Shown here one piece after another: positions 1-8,220 of a DNA stretch of 64,000 nt. The position numbers were made by a program, and so were the translations under genes. How positions within the stretch are numbered: position 1 is the first letter of the stretch; every line of letters begins with the position of its first letter. Where the stretch lies: the NCBI GenBank assembly GCA_963511305.1, contig CAUPIJ010000005.1:43222-107221 (forward strand). The letters run 5' to 3'. Origin of the DNA: Propionimicrobium sp963511305. Its GTDB lineage: Bacteria > Actinomycetota > Actinomycetes > Propionibacteriales > Propionibacteriaceae. The notes under the pieces were generated by a model. That model saw only the letters and a program-made list of their open reading frames with translations. It was not told the DNA's origin and ran no database searches.

Positions 1-1
1 G

Positions 2-55
2 GAAATCCAGATGATTCTCGAAGCCGCCCGGAACGATACCGAGCATCTCACATAG
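2..55 (+). CDS. C-terminal end of an upstream gene (partial)
   Basis: Reading frame 2 is open from the left edge to a TAG at 53-55 and encodes a short charged, helix-like tail (EIQMILEAARNDTEHLT). It may be the end of a protein that starts outside the window. Too little remains to assign a family. The following 217 bases before the surface-protein gene contain no convincing gene. Confidence 0.25.
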   Translation, partial: EIQMILEAARNDTEHLT

Positions 56-210
56 TGATCATTTCGACGCAGGTGTGCTGCTAGATAAGTCGAATACGCC
101 TGGTCAGGGCGATGCCCAAGTTTGTCTACAGATGTCTTTTAGTCATCAGTCTTCTCGCTTGCTGTAGGCTGATAAACTGATTTTTGAGCTTTTTGCAAGT
201 GAAATGGATG

Positions 211-220
211 CCCCCCCCCC
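211..220. repeat. C10 homopolymer upstream of surface-protein gene
   Basis: Ten consecutive C residues lie 52 bases before the ATG of the wall-anchored surface protein. Long single-base tracts of this kind gain or lose units by slipped-strand mispairing. In this position a length change would alter promoter spacing or leader structure rather than reading frame. No clear -10/-35 pair could be fixed around it, so the mechanism is inference. Confidence 0.7.
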
Positions 221-272
221 GAAACGGCGGGCCTGCGCATCGTTTCTAAATCAGATCGGGGAATCGGGCTAA

Positions 273-2663
273 ATGTTTTCACTAAAGACAGGAACTCAAA
301 AAAGGAAATCAACACCTGGCGTAGGCGCGCGTTTTTTGTTCGTGCTGCTAGCCATGCTCCTGGCATTCGCAGGTTTAGCGTGGCTGCCCGGCCAAAGCGC
401 CGTGGCGGATCCTGCGGCTACGCGCGTAAAGAAGACCTGCTACACGCCGGGTAACAGCGTGGTGTGCGACGAAGACGTCCTACATCAGCTGATCAAAGAT
501 GCGGGCACCACCCCTACCCAGATCGGTCTAGGCGGCGGAACCGAAACGCTGATCACCAAACAGATCGTGATTGAGCCTGGCCAGGACATCGAATTTGTTA
601 CCTATCCGGAAAACGTCTTTGGTGATGCGCCGACCTACAAGCTGACCCGTGAGGACGGCTTCACCGACCCGATGATTAATGTCCAGGAGGGCGGCAAGCT
701 GACCTTCAGCTCGCTGGTCGAGGGCGGAGACGTGCAAGTCAATTCTCGCGGGCAGTGGGTCAACACCGGTTCTCCCACGATGATCATCAACGGCGAGTTC
801 GTGATGAACAGCGGAAAAATCTATGGGGCTCGCAACGGTTCTGGCTTCGGCGGCGGCGCCGTGAATGTTGCTGGAAAGAATGCACGCTTTGAGCTTAATG
901 GCGGCGAGGTCACCGATAACTGGCGTACGAAGGACTCACCCAGCGGAACCCAGCGTGGGGCTGGCAACATTTTCGTCACTGACGGCGCCACTTTCGTGAT
1001 GAACGGCGGGTCGGTAACCAAAGGTCAGACTCATACCAAGCACGCCGGCTACGGCGAGGTGGGCGGCATCTCGGCCATGAAAGGTGCCCACCTGACTATC
1101 AACGGCGGAGAAATCTCCGACAACAGCGGTGCCTGGGCCGGCGCGATCTCGCTGTGGCAGTGGGAAGACGGCACGACGATTCGCGACGACATTAACAGCT
1201 TGGGCGAAGAAGCCGCGATCGCGAAGTACGCGAACCAGCGCGCAACCCTGGAAATCAACGGCGGGGTGATCAAGAACAACACCGGCGGTTACGCTGCCGG
1301 GGCGATTCAGATCTTCGGTAACGCCTCTGCAGTGATGAACGGCGGCACAATCTCCGGTAACTCCGCTGGAGCTAACGGCGGCGCTGTCAACGCGATGGAT
1401 CTGTACATGTGGGGAGCCGACAAGACTTACACCGAGATCCCGGGCGAAAAGGATAGATTTGGTGGCACCGCCGAGGAGTGGGCCAAGTATTCCCCTGCTG
1501 CATTTACCATGAACGGCGGCACAATCACCGAAAACACATCCGGTTGGACCGGCGGTGGTGTGAACGTCGTCTCCAACCAGGTGAAACTCACCGGCGGCAC
1601 GATCTCAAACAATAAGGCTAAGAACCAAGGCGGTGGCGTCTACGTGGCTACGAAGTCGTATGCCGTCCAGCTGGAAGACGCGCTGGTTACCGAGAACACC
1701 GCAGGCTGGGGCGGCGGCATGTGGATGTGCCCGACCGGCTCGGCGATAATCTACGTCACAAACGGTGGCGCTATCTTTGGAAACTCGGCCCAAGAATATG
1801 GAAACGACCTCGCGCACTACCCCTATGGCGGCTCTGGGGCTTACGAGTCTTATTTCGCTAAGAAGATGCTCGGCTTCGGCGATGTCTCGTATTACCTCGA
1901 CGGCACATATGACAACCCGACCCCTCGTTTCGATGCCGCTAATCCGGGACGCGAGCAGGTCTACCTAGGCAACGTTCCGGCAGAAAAGCAGGATCCGAGC
2001 AAGGACTACAAGACGAAGCTGCTAAACGAGGGCCTGCAGAACGTCTCCACCGAGAAGGCTCACAACGATGCGCGTGCCTTCGCCAAGTTGATCATCACCG
2101 GCAACTCCGCTCCGCTCGGCGGCGGCATCGGAACTAACGGTGGCGTGAAGTTCGGTTACGACGACACCGAGCTGAACGTCACCAAGACGTGGGCAGACAA
2201 GGACGGCAGCGAACTCACCAAGAACCTCCCGGAATCCGTCACCGTGCAACTGAAGACGGTGCTCACGAATAACGCCGGCGAGACTGTCAACCTAGACGCG
2301 GGCGAACCCGTGGCGCTGAACAAGAACAACGGCTGGAAGCACACTTTCGTTTCGCTACCGAAGAGGATCTCCAGCACTGCTGACTACCCCGCCCAGGAGG
2401 TCACCTACACGGTCGAAGAGGCTGCGGTTGCAGGGTTCGCTCCAAAGATCGAGGTGAAAAAAGCCGAGGACGGGACCTACACCGCCGAGGTGAAGAACAC
2501 CAAGAAGGAGGTTCCGCCGCCCTCTGAGTCGCCTTCGCCGTCACCCACGCCGAAGCCTCGAGTGCCCAAGACCGGAGCCAACTTCGGGCTACCGGCTATC
2601 TTGGCGGCGATGGTTGCCACGGGTGCCGCGCTGGTCATGCGCAATAGGCGCAAGGCACAGTAA
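273..2663 (+). CDS. Wall-anchored beta-helix surface protein with Cna-B-like domain
   Basis: Secreted protein of 796 residues that should be exposed on the cell wall. Residues 1-46 form a signal peptide with a basic start, a long hydrophobic core and a likely cut near Ala45. About 135-610 carry many irregular copies of a turn motif (MNGG-x-I-x-x-N, with GGG strands between them), typical of a right-handed parallel beta-helix. About 630-745 resembles a Cna-B/collagen-adhesin stalk. A Pro/Ser/Glu-rich spacer follows, then sortase signal VPKTG (764-768), a hydrophobic segment and a basic tail (RNRRKAQ). Val replaces the usual Leu of LPXTG. No sortase gene is adjacent. A likely adhesin or carbohydrate-contact protein; the ligand is unknown. 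Confidence 0.85.
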   Translation: MFSLKTGTQKRKSTPGVGARFLFVLLAMLLAFAGLAWLPGQSAVADPAATRVKKTCYTPGNSVVCDEDVLHQLIKDAGTTPTQIGLGGGTETLITKQIVIEPGQDIEFVTYPENVFGDAPTYKLTREDGFTDPMINVQEGGKLTFSSLVEGGDVQVNSRGQWVNTGSPTMIINGEFVMNSGKIYGARNGSGFGGGAVNVAGKNARFELNGGEVTDNWRTKDSPSGTQRGAGNIFVTDGATFVMNGGSVTKGQTHTKHAGYGEVGGISAMKGAHLTINGGEISDNSGAWAGAISLWQWEDGTTIRDDINSLGEEAAIAKYANQRATLEINGGVIKNNTGGYAAGAIQIFGNASAVMNGGTISGNSAGANGGAVNAMDLYMWGADKTYTEIPGEKDRFGGTAEEWAKYSPAAFTMNGGTITENTSGWTGGGVNVVSNQVKLTGGTISNNKAKNQGGGVYVATKSYAVQLEDALVTENTAGWGGGMWMCPTGSAIIYVTNGGAIFGNSAQEYGNDLAHYPYGGSGAYESYFAKKMLGFGDVSYYLDGTYDNPTPRFDAANPGREQVYLGNVPAEKQDPSKDYKTKLLNEGLQNVSTEKAHNDARAFAKLIITGNSAPLGGGIGTNGGVKFGYDDTELNVTKTWADKDGSELTKNLPESVTVQLKTVLTNNAGETVNLDAGEPVALNKNNGWKHTFVSLPKRISSTADYPAQEVTYTVEEAAVAGFAPKIEVKKAEDGTYTAEVKNTKKEVPPPSESPSPSPTPKPRVPKTGANFGLPAILAAMVATGAALVMRNRRKAQ

Positions 2664-2676
2664 CCGTTTGCCGTTT

Positions 2677-2718
2677 GCTTCCCGTTTTTGGGCGGAAAGT
2701 CGCTCAGAAACGGGAAGC
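2677..2718 (+). terminator. Hairpin terminator after surface-protein gene
   Basis: A perfect 11-bp stem (GCTTCCCGTTT at 2677-2687 with AAACGGGAAGC at 2708-2718) encloses a 20-nt loop, 14 bases after the stop codon. No strong T-run follows, so intrinsic termination is plausible but not certain. Confidence 0.5.
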
Positions 2719-2860
2719 TGGCGCTCTTCTGGATATTCCGTGGAAAGCAGACTCCCGCCTGCCAAATCTCACCGCCAAGACGATGCTTTAGAGCAAAGTT
2801 TTGGCAACAAAACATCCGTGTTTTTCATGGACTCGAGTCTAAATCCGACAGAAAATAGCC

Positions 2861-2895
2861 ATTTCACTAGGTTAAACGCTTAACTTATTTCACTA
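2861..2895. promoter_or_regulatory. Repeats upstream of potassium-uptake genes
   Basis: The roughly 250-base gap before ktrB holds two direct copies of ATTTCACTA (2861-2869 and 2887-2895) flanking a dyad GTTAA-ACGC-TTAAC (2871-2884). This is the size and shape of a regulator site. No known operator was matched, and no c-di-AMP riboswitch of the ydaO type was recognised here. The rest of the gap shows nothing else that can be supported. Confidence 0.3.
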
Positions 2896-2966
2896 AGCCT
2901 CTTTTTTGGCAAGCGCGGGTGAGAAATTTATTTTCACCCCCTGGCAAGCACCCAAAGTTAGGCGTA

Positions 2967-4310
2967 ATGTCTCACCTCATGCCGAGATTAAAGGGCCGTA
3001 GCATGAATCATGCGGCCGTTATTTTGGCGGGATTCATCACCGCCCTGTTGATCGGGACGGGTCTGCTGATGCTTCCTGTATCCACCGTCCACGAAGGCGG
3101 GATCGGGGTGCTACCTGCCCTGTTTACCGCCACGTCAGCGCTTTGCGTGACGGGCCTAACCAACGTAAATACCGCTAGCTACTGGACGCATTTCGGCCAG
3201 GCCGTGATAATCTGCCTGATTCAGGTCGGTGGTTTCGGGGTGATGAGCTTCGCGACGATCCTCGGCCAAGCCGTGATCCGCAGGGCCAACCTGAACGCAA
3301 ACCTCATCTCCGCAACCGAGAGGCGCTCCCCCATGGGCGGGGTCCCGAAACTACTGAAACGCGTGCTCGGCATCACGATCATCGTCGAGCTGTTGGTGGC
3401 CACCGCCCTGACCATCCGCTTCCTGACGCTCGGATTTCCGCTGCATTCGGCGATCTGGCATGGCGCATTTCACGCGATTTCCGCGTTCAACAACGCCGGT
3501 TTCTCGCTCTTTCCCGAAAACCTCGTGCCGTACGTCGGTGACTGGTTTATCTGCGTGCCGCTGATTACTGCGATCGTCATCGGCGGCCTCGGCTTCCCGG
3601 TCTTGTTCCAGCTGCGAAACGACCTGTTCAGGCCGTACCGCTGGACGTTGCACACCCGCATGGTGCTCTTTGGCACCGCTGCTCTTCTCGTTACGTCGTC
3701 GCTAGTAATCATCGCTTTCGAGTGGTTCAACCCTAAGACGCTGGGCAAGCTGCCGGTGTCCGACGCGATTCTGGCTGGCATCTTCCAAGCTGTTCAGACG
3801 CGTACCACCGGCTTCAACTCGATAGACATCGGCCAGATGTTCGAGCCCACGCTCTTCTTCATGGACATCCTGATGTTCATCGGCGGCGGGCCGGCGGGCA
3901 CGGCGGGCGGCATCAAGATAACCACCCTCTTCGTCTTGCTGGCCACCGTAGCCTCGGTGGTTCGTGGCCGAAAAGACGCCACGGCGTTCGGCAAGGGGAT
4001 ATCCATCGAGGTGGTTAGGCAAGCGATCACCGTGACCATTCTGAGCTTCACCCTGGTGGTCATCGCCACCCTGACGCTGCTAGTAATCACCGACTTCAGC
4101 CTCTCCCAAGTGCTGTTCGAGGTGCTTTCAGCCTTCGGAACCGTCGGGCTTTCCACCGGAATCACCCCGCAGCTCGGGGATATTTCTAGCCTAATAATTA
4201 TCGTGTTGATGATGATCGGGCGGCTCGGCCCCATCACCGTGGCGACCGCTCTGGCACTCGCCCCCAAATCAGCAATCTCACTTCCCAAAGAAAGGCCGAT
4301 CATTGGTTAA
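2967..4310 (+). CDS. ktrB: Potassium uptake protein, TrkH/KtrB family
   Basis: Membrane subunit of a Trk/Ktr-type K+ uptake system, built from four M1-P-M2 repeats. Selectivity-filter-like turns are visible in order: TALCVTGL, FNNAGFS, QTRTTGFNS and FGTVGLS. The C-terminal part ends with RLGPITVATAL, common in the family. The frame is open from a GTG at 2919, but the ATG at 2967 (MSHLMPRLKGRS) gives the usual KtrB length, about 447 residues, and is preferred; an ATG at 3003 is also possible. The stop overlaps the start of the regulatory subunit by 8 bases, so the two are translated together. Confidence 0.9.
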   Translation: MSHLMPRLKGRSMNHAAVILAGFITALLIGTGLLMLPVSTVHEGGIGVLPALFTATSALCVTGLTNVNTASYWTHFGQAVIICLIQVGGFGVMSFATILGQAVIRRANLNANLISATERRSPMGGVPKLLKRVLGITIIVELLVATALTIRFLTLGFPLHSAIWHGAFHAISAFNNAGFSLFPENLVPYVGDWFICVPLITAIVIGGLGFPVLFQLRNDLFRPYRWTLHTRMVLFGTAALLVTSSLVIIAFEWFNPKTLGKLPVSDAILAGIFQAVQTRTTGFNSIDIGQMFEPTLFFMDILMFIGGGPAGTAGGIKITTLFVLLATVASVVRGRKDATAFGKGISIEVVRQAITVTILSFTLVVIATLTLLVITDFSLSQVLFEVLSAFGTVGLSTGITPQLGDISSLIIIVLMMIGRLGPITVATALALAPKSAISLPKERPIIG

Positions 4311-4977
4311 CTTCACAAAGCCCACCTACGCAGTCCTTGGTCTGGGCAGATTCGGCTCGGCAGTAGCCCGAGAAATGATGGCGGACGACGCGATCGTGCT
4401 CGGCATCGACGTCAACAAGACCGTGGTCAACCGCAACAACGGTTTGCTGACTCAAGTTGTGGTGGCAGACAGCACCGACATCGAATCGCTTTCCGAGCTG
4501 GGCATCAGTGATTTTGACGGAGTGGTGGTGGGTATCGGTGGTTCGCACGTCGAGGCATCGATTCTCACCTGCTCCCTGCTATTGGACATGGGCGTGGAGA
4601 ATCTGTGGGCCAAGTCCTCCGGTACCGCCCACGGCAGGATCCTGGAGCAGATCGGCATCCCGCACATCATCTACCCCGAGGTAGCGATGGGACGCAAGGT
4701 AGCCCACCTGGTTCGGGGGACGAGCCTGGACTACGTCGAGCTATCGGACGGCACCGCCATCGTCCACACGGTGATTCCTCCAGACTTGGAGGGGCCGCTG
4801 GATGAAGAAAAAATCTGGAGAAAATTCGGCTTCAAGGTAGTAGCGATAAAACGCGGCGATCGTTGGGAGCCGGTGCTGGGTGGCGAGCAGCTGGCTGCCG
4901 GCGAACAGGTGCAGATCTATGGCGAAAGCAAGCGATTGGAAAGATTCGGCCGCAAAGTGGCCAGGCTGTACGGCTAA
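4303..4977 (+). CDS. ktrA: Potassium channel regulatory subunit, RCK (TrkA/KtrA)
   Basis: Cytoplasmic gating ring subunit of the Ktr system, 224 residues. The N-terminal RCK_N Rossmann fold starts with VLGLGRFGSAVA, the dinucleotide loop, followed by an acidic strand end (GIDVN). The second half (about 140-220) is an RCK_C domain, where KtrA proteins bind ligands such as c-di-AMP. Start is TTG at 4303, inside the end of ktrB, with AAAGG just upstream. The single RCK pair (not the double of E. coli TrkA) supports KtrA type. Confidence 0.9.
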   Translation: MVNFTKPTYAVLGLGRFGSAVAREMMADDAIVLGIDVNKTVVNRNNGLLTQVVVADSTDIESLSELGISDFDGVVVGIGGSHVEASILTCSLLLDMGVENLWAKSSGTAHGRILEQIGIPHIIYPEVAMGRKVAHLVRGTSLDYVELSDGTAIVHTVIPPDLEGPLDEEKIWRKFGFKVVAIKRGDRWEPVLGGEQLAAGEQVQIYGESKRLERFGRKVARLYG

Positions 4978-5054
4978 AACCGAACGAAACAGCCGATTCC
5001 TTTAACTTGGCAGATAGGTTTGTTAAGAACCGTCACCTACCTCTAGGAGCAACC

Positions 5055-5804
5055 GTGAGCCTAACCATCGATGCACTACCGCCGGCGCGCAGCATCGACG
5101 CCATCTTCACCGCAGCTATGGCTTCCGAGGCCGCTCCCCTGCACGGTTTAGCCGAGGGCAGCGGGGAGTCTATTGCGCTCGGCTCAAGCGGCTCGCTGCG
5201 CCTATTTTGCATAGGTGAGGCGACCGTCGGACTGCTGAGCACCGGCATAGGTTTGGTTAACGCCGCAAGCGCGCTCAGCGCCGCCCTGTGCTACGTGAGG
5301 CCGGGCTACATATTTTCCTGTGGCTCAGCGGGAGGCCTGGACGCCGATTCGAAGATCGGCGACGTCACGGCAGGAGCCACGTGCCTTTACTCAACAGCGG
5401 ACGCCCGCGCGTTTGGCTACAAGCTGGGCCAGGTTCCGGAAATGCCGGAGTGCTACCACGCCAACCCGGATCTGCTATCGCGCTTCGAGGAGTTGTCCAG
5501 GACGCTGAAGAACACTCGACTACGCGCAGGGCTGTTCCTGTCGTCAGACAAATTCGTCAGCGTCGATAACGCGCTTGAGCTGAGAGAGCTCTTCCCGGAA
5601 GCGATCACCGTAGACATGGAGTCCGCGGCTCTCGCGCAGGTTGCCTACGGAGCGAAGATACCCTTCCTGGCGCTGCGGGGAATCAGCGATCTGTGCGGCC
5701 CCAGCAGCCACGCCGACAACAACGAGAACGCAGGCGACGTCTCCAGGCTCTCGTTCCTGACCGCTATGACCCTGATCGGGATTCGCGCCCCAGAGGAGTT
5801 CTAG
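5055..5804 (+). CDS. mtnN: 5'-methylthioadenosine/S-adenosylhomocysteine nucleosidase
   Basis: Cleaves adenine from methylthioadenosine and S-adenosylhomocysteine. The 249-residue protein shows the family marks: MASEAAPL with a catalytic-type Glu near 25, TGIGLVNAA, CGSAGGL, the substrate loop DMESAALAQVA, and ISDLCG with the catalytic Asp. GTG at 5055 is chosen because AGGAG (5045-5049) sits 5 bases upstream; longer upstream reading would run into ktrA. With luxS 2 kb away it completes the two-step route from S-adenosylhomocysteine through S-ribosylhomocysteine. Confidence 0.88.
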   Translation: MSLTIDALPPARSIDAIFTAAMASEAAPLHGLAEGSGESIALGSSGSLRLFCIGEATVGLLSTGIGLVNAASALSAALCYVRPGYIFSCGSAGGLDADSKIGDVTAGATCLYSTADARAFGYKLGQVPEMPECYHANPDLLSRFEELSRTLKNTRLRAGLFLSSDKFVSVDNALELRELFPEAITVDMESAALAQVAYGAKIPFLALRGISDLCGPSSHADNNENAGDVSRLSFLTAMTLIGIRAPEEF

Positions 5805-5847
5805 GCATAAGCCATGCTGACGTCGCGCTAGGCATAAAACCCAGCCA

Positions 5848-5887
5848 GCTCTTCGCGGTGGCTAGGTCGGAAGAGCCTCACTTTTTT
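5848..5887 (+). terminator. Possible terminator after mtnN
   Basis: GCTCTTC (5848-5854) can pair with GAAGAGC (5870-5876) and a run of six T residues follows within 10 bases. It lies between two converging genes. The stem is short and the loop long, so support is moderate. Confidence 0.4.
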
Positions 5888-5925
5888 GACGCACTCTTGG
5901 GTGTCTATCAGACAGAGGGCCCCTG

Positions 5926-7368
5926 CTAGTCGAATATGACGTTCACCTTGCCATCCGAAATGGTGAAGTCGAAAGTCTCATAGACGTTTCGTTCTACCGG
6001 ATATCTGGCCTGTTCCCAGGAGTCTTTCTCGGAATAACGCTGCTTGTAGTTGATGACCAGCTCTGCTTCGAACTCCGCAGTGCCCTTGTAGATGCCATTT
6101 TCGGAGGTTAGCGAGTCGGGAACCAGCTCAATCGTCGGTTCCTCTTTCCAGCTTCGGTTGATGCCGGTGACTGACATGAAGCGCGGATCATCCATTTCGA
6201 GCTCATCGAAACCCTGGACAGTGAATTTATCCGACTGCATTCCCTGGGCATAGTGATCGTTGATTTGGGTTTTAACCTGATCAAGAACTGCCGGAGCGAA
6301 ACTCGGTTTGACCTCCACCGAGCCACTAGTCTCGCCGTCAAACCCCACGGTGGCGGTTTCGGGGTCACCGTAAGTGATGGTTTCATCGCTGGCAGGGCCT
6401 GAAACGGTGTAGGTGCCTGGCAGCGCCGGCAGATTTACCATCATGCTGCCCGCCCACTCCTGGTTATCCTCAACGGCGTTAGACAGATCAATCTCTACCC
6501 CATTAACACTGACCTTCGGAGTGTACGCCTCGATGGATAGCCAACCGTCAATCGGGTTATTTACCTGCCATGTTGAGAAAAACAGATACTTACTACCGGT
6601 TTTGCTCATCGCTAGTTGAATTGGATATTTCTTCATATCCATGGTCAGCGACGCATCAATGTAGTAGGTCTCTGACCTACCGCTTCCGCCACCAGAATAA
6701 GCGTTTACGATCTCAAACTCAGTGGGACGGTTGGTAGCTTTCTCGTAAATCTCGTTAGTCAGCAGCGCCCTCTCGCCAGAGCGCAGATTAGCTTCAGACA
6801 TGTCCAGCACTGTTTCGGCCTTGCCTTCGACCATAGCTGCAAGATACTTCTCGGCGGTTTTTTGTGGCGAGAAGCTCGCTGATACTACGAGATAAGCCAC
6901 AACCAAAGCTGCGATGACGATAAGACCTGCAACCAGACCGAAGATCGCTTTCTTACTTAGCTTCTGCCGCTCGGTTTTTTGTCTGAAAGCTTGCTTGCTG
7001 TTCGAGGGGACCCTACTTGAGGTCGCCGCCGAATAAGGCCGACCACTACCCTGCTGATACGGGTTTTGGAAGTTACCCTGCGGCGGTACGCCTGGCTGAT
7101 ACTGCGGCCTGCCAACATCTCCCGCCGGCTGCTGAGGGCCACCCGGATAGGGCTGCGGACCTTGAGGATACTGCTGAGGGCCACCCGGATAGGGCTGCGG
7201 GCCACGAGGATACTGCTGAGGGCCACCCGGATAGGGCGGATACCCGGCCGGCCGACCAGCATTCGGCGGGTATTGCTGTTGCGGGTAACCCGCTGGCTGC
7301 TGACCACCGGCGTTTGGAGGGTGTGGCCCCTGCTGGTCGGGAGACGGTGGCATTTCGCGGGAACTCAT
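5926..7368 (-). CDS. Proline-rich membrane-anchored protein of unknown function
   Basis: A 480-residue protein with three parts. Residues 1-125 are a cytoplasmic Pro/Gly/Gln/Tyr-rich tail with two full copies and one partial copy of a 14-residue repeat (PYPGGPQQYPxGPQ). One transmembrane helix lies at about 142-166 (FGLVAGLIVIAALVVAYLVV). The outer part, about 170-480, is soluble and beta-rich and begins with a region like the DUF4878/TcaA-type extracytoplasmic domains (TAEKYLAAMVEGKAETVLD). A -10-like TATAGT lies upstream on the minus strand near 7440. Such tails are often disordered interaction regions in actinobacterial envelope proteins. No catalytic residues recognised. Confidence 0.75.
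   Translation of the reverse strand: MSSREMPPSPDQQGPHPPNAGGQQPAGYPQQQYPPNAGRPAGYPPYPGGPQQYPRGPQPYPGGPQQYPQGPQPYPGGPQQPAGDVGRPQYQPGVPPQGNFQNPYQQGSGRPYSAATSSRVPSNSKQAFRQKTERQKLSKKAIFGLVAGLIVIAALVVAYLVVSASFSPQKTAEKYLAAMVEGKAETVLDMSEANLRSGERALLTNEIYEKATNRPTEFEIVNAYSGGGSGRSETYYIDASLTMDMKKYPIQLAMSKTGSKYLFFSTWQVNNPIDGWLSIEAYTPKVSVNGVEIDLSNAVEDNQEWAGSMMVNLPALPGTYTVSGPASDETITYGDPETATVGFDGETSGSVEVKPSFAPAVLDQVKTQINDHYAQGMQSDKFTVQGFDELEMDDPRFMSVTGINRSWKEEPTIELVPDSLTSENGIYKGTAEFEAELVINYKQRYSEKDSWEQARYPVERNVYETFDFTISDGKVNVIFD
7128..7240. repeat. 42-bp in-frame tandem repeats (14-residue units)
   Basis: Two full 42-bp units (7139-7180 and 7181-7222) with partial copies on both sides, inside the proline-rich tail of the minus-strand membrane protein. 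The unit is a multiple of three, so copy-number change would lengthen or shorten the tail without a frameshift. Confidence 0.75.
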
Positions 7369-7482
7369 GCAAGATTCCTCTCAGCTATCGAGGCTTTCTG
7401 CAAATTCGCGAAGCCTAGGTGTTTGTTCTTCTATTACTATAGCGAGCGAACTTCGAGCCGAAGACGGCATACCCGCGCTAAA

Positions 7483-7528
7483 GACCGCTCGGGTTATTTT
7501 TACCATTACCGAGCCAGTCCAAGCGGTC
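7483..7528 (-). terminator. Hairpin downstream of luxS
   Basis: On the minus strand GACCGCT (7528-7522) pairs with AGCGGTC (7489-7483), followed by TTTAG. It lies 25 bases beyond the luxS stop. The long loop makes it a moderate terminator call. Confidence 0.4.
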
Positions 7529-7552
7529 TAGGCATCTTCGGCGGGTGCTGCG

Positions 7553-8011
7553 CTACGCGTAGACCTGGGTCCATTCTTCGCGGTGATCCAACATCTGCTG
7601 AGCGGCCTTTTGAGCGCCCTCTAGCGAGTGGCTAGCTCCCCATCCGCACTGCACCTCGTTCGCTGCAGGCACCTCGGTCATGGCGACGATGTCTTTCAGC
7701 GTTGCCTCGAGGATATCCAGAAAATCGTCGTACTCTATGCCGCGGGTCAGCGCGTAGAAGCCGGTCTGGCAGCCCATTGGCGAGAAATCGATGAGCCGAT
7801 CGGTGTGGTTGCGCATGTGCTCGGCTGCGGAATGCTCGATGGAATGAACGGTCGGCATTTCCAGGTGCTCGACGTTCGGCTGGGTGAAGCGGACGTCGTA
7901 CTTGATGATCTCGTCGCCGCCGGGCAGCGTCTCCTGGTGGGCGACGCGAACGAAGGGCGCTTTCACCTTGGTGTGATCGAGCTGAAAAGATTCCACGTTA
8001 GTTTTTTGCAT
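7553..8011 (-). CDS. luxS: S-ribosylhomocysteine lyase (LuxS)
   Basis: Converts S-ribosylhomocysteine to homocysteine and the AI-2 precursor DPD. At 152 residues it has the normal length. The metal site is complete: His56 and His60 with Glu59 in HSIEH, and Cys122 in QCGWG; the catalytic Cys81 sits in GCQTGFY. The ATG at 8011 (MQKTNVESF) is used; the open frame extends eight codons upstream, but that part is not family-like. Acts directly after MtnN in the activated methyl cycle; whether AI-2 is used as a signal cannot be told here. Confidence 0.93.
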   Translation of the reverse strand: MQKTNVESFQLDHTKVKAPFVRVAHQETLPGGDEIIKYDVRFTQPNVEHLEMPTVHSIEHSAAEHMRNHTDRLIDFSPMGCQTGFYALTRGIEYDDFLDILEATLKDIVAMTEVPAANEVQCGWGASHSLEGAQKAAQQMLDHREEWTQVYA

Positions 8012-8151
8012 GCATCCAGTCTCCACCACGAGCAAAAAGCTAAACGATTCGGCGTTCGCTTTCGATATTGCCCCGTTGCGGAAAGCTCCAGCTTGCTTTC
8101 ACCAACAGCCTGTTTGTAATTATTGTTAGGCGGCCCTGAACCTTGAAGAGC

Positions 8152-8205
8152 CTGGTTTGGCTTTAACCAGATTTCTAGCTACGTACGATTGGTTTAAGAC
8201 TAAAC
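8152..8205. promoter_or_regulatory. Dyads between luxS and the cupin gene
   Basis: The 209-base divergent gap contains a 6-bp hairpin (CTGGTT 8152-8157 with AACCAG 8165-8170) and, 16 bases before the cupin start, a dyad GTTTA-AGAC-TAAAC (8192-8205). Both could be operator half-sites. No regulator is known for them, and the call rests on symmetry alone. Confidence 0.3.
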
Positions 8206-8220
8206 AGAAAGGCACCTCCC

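Noticed and set aside
139..366. Minus-strand open frame across the C10 tract
   Set aside because: It overlaps the signal peptide of the surface protein in antisense, and has no family-like sequence.
2719..2960. ydaO-type c-di-AMP riboswitch before the potassium genes
   Set aside because: The conserved core was not found in the leader; only short repeats are seen.
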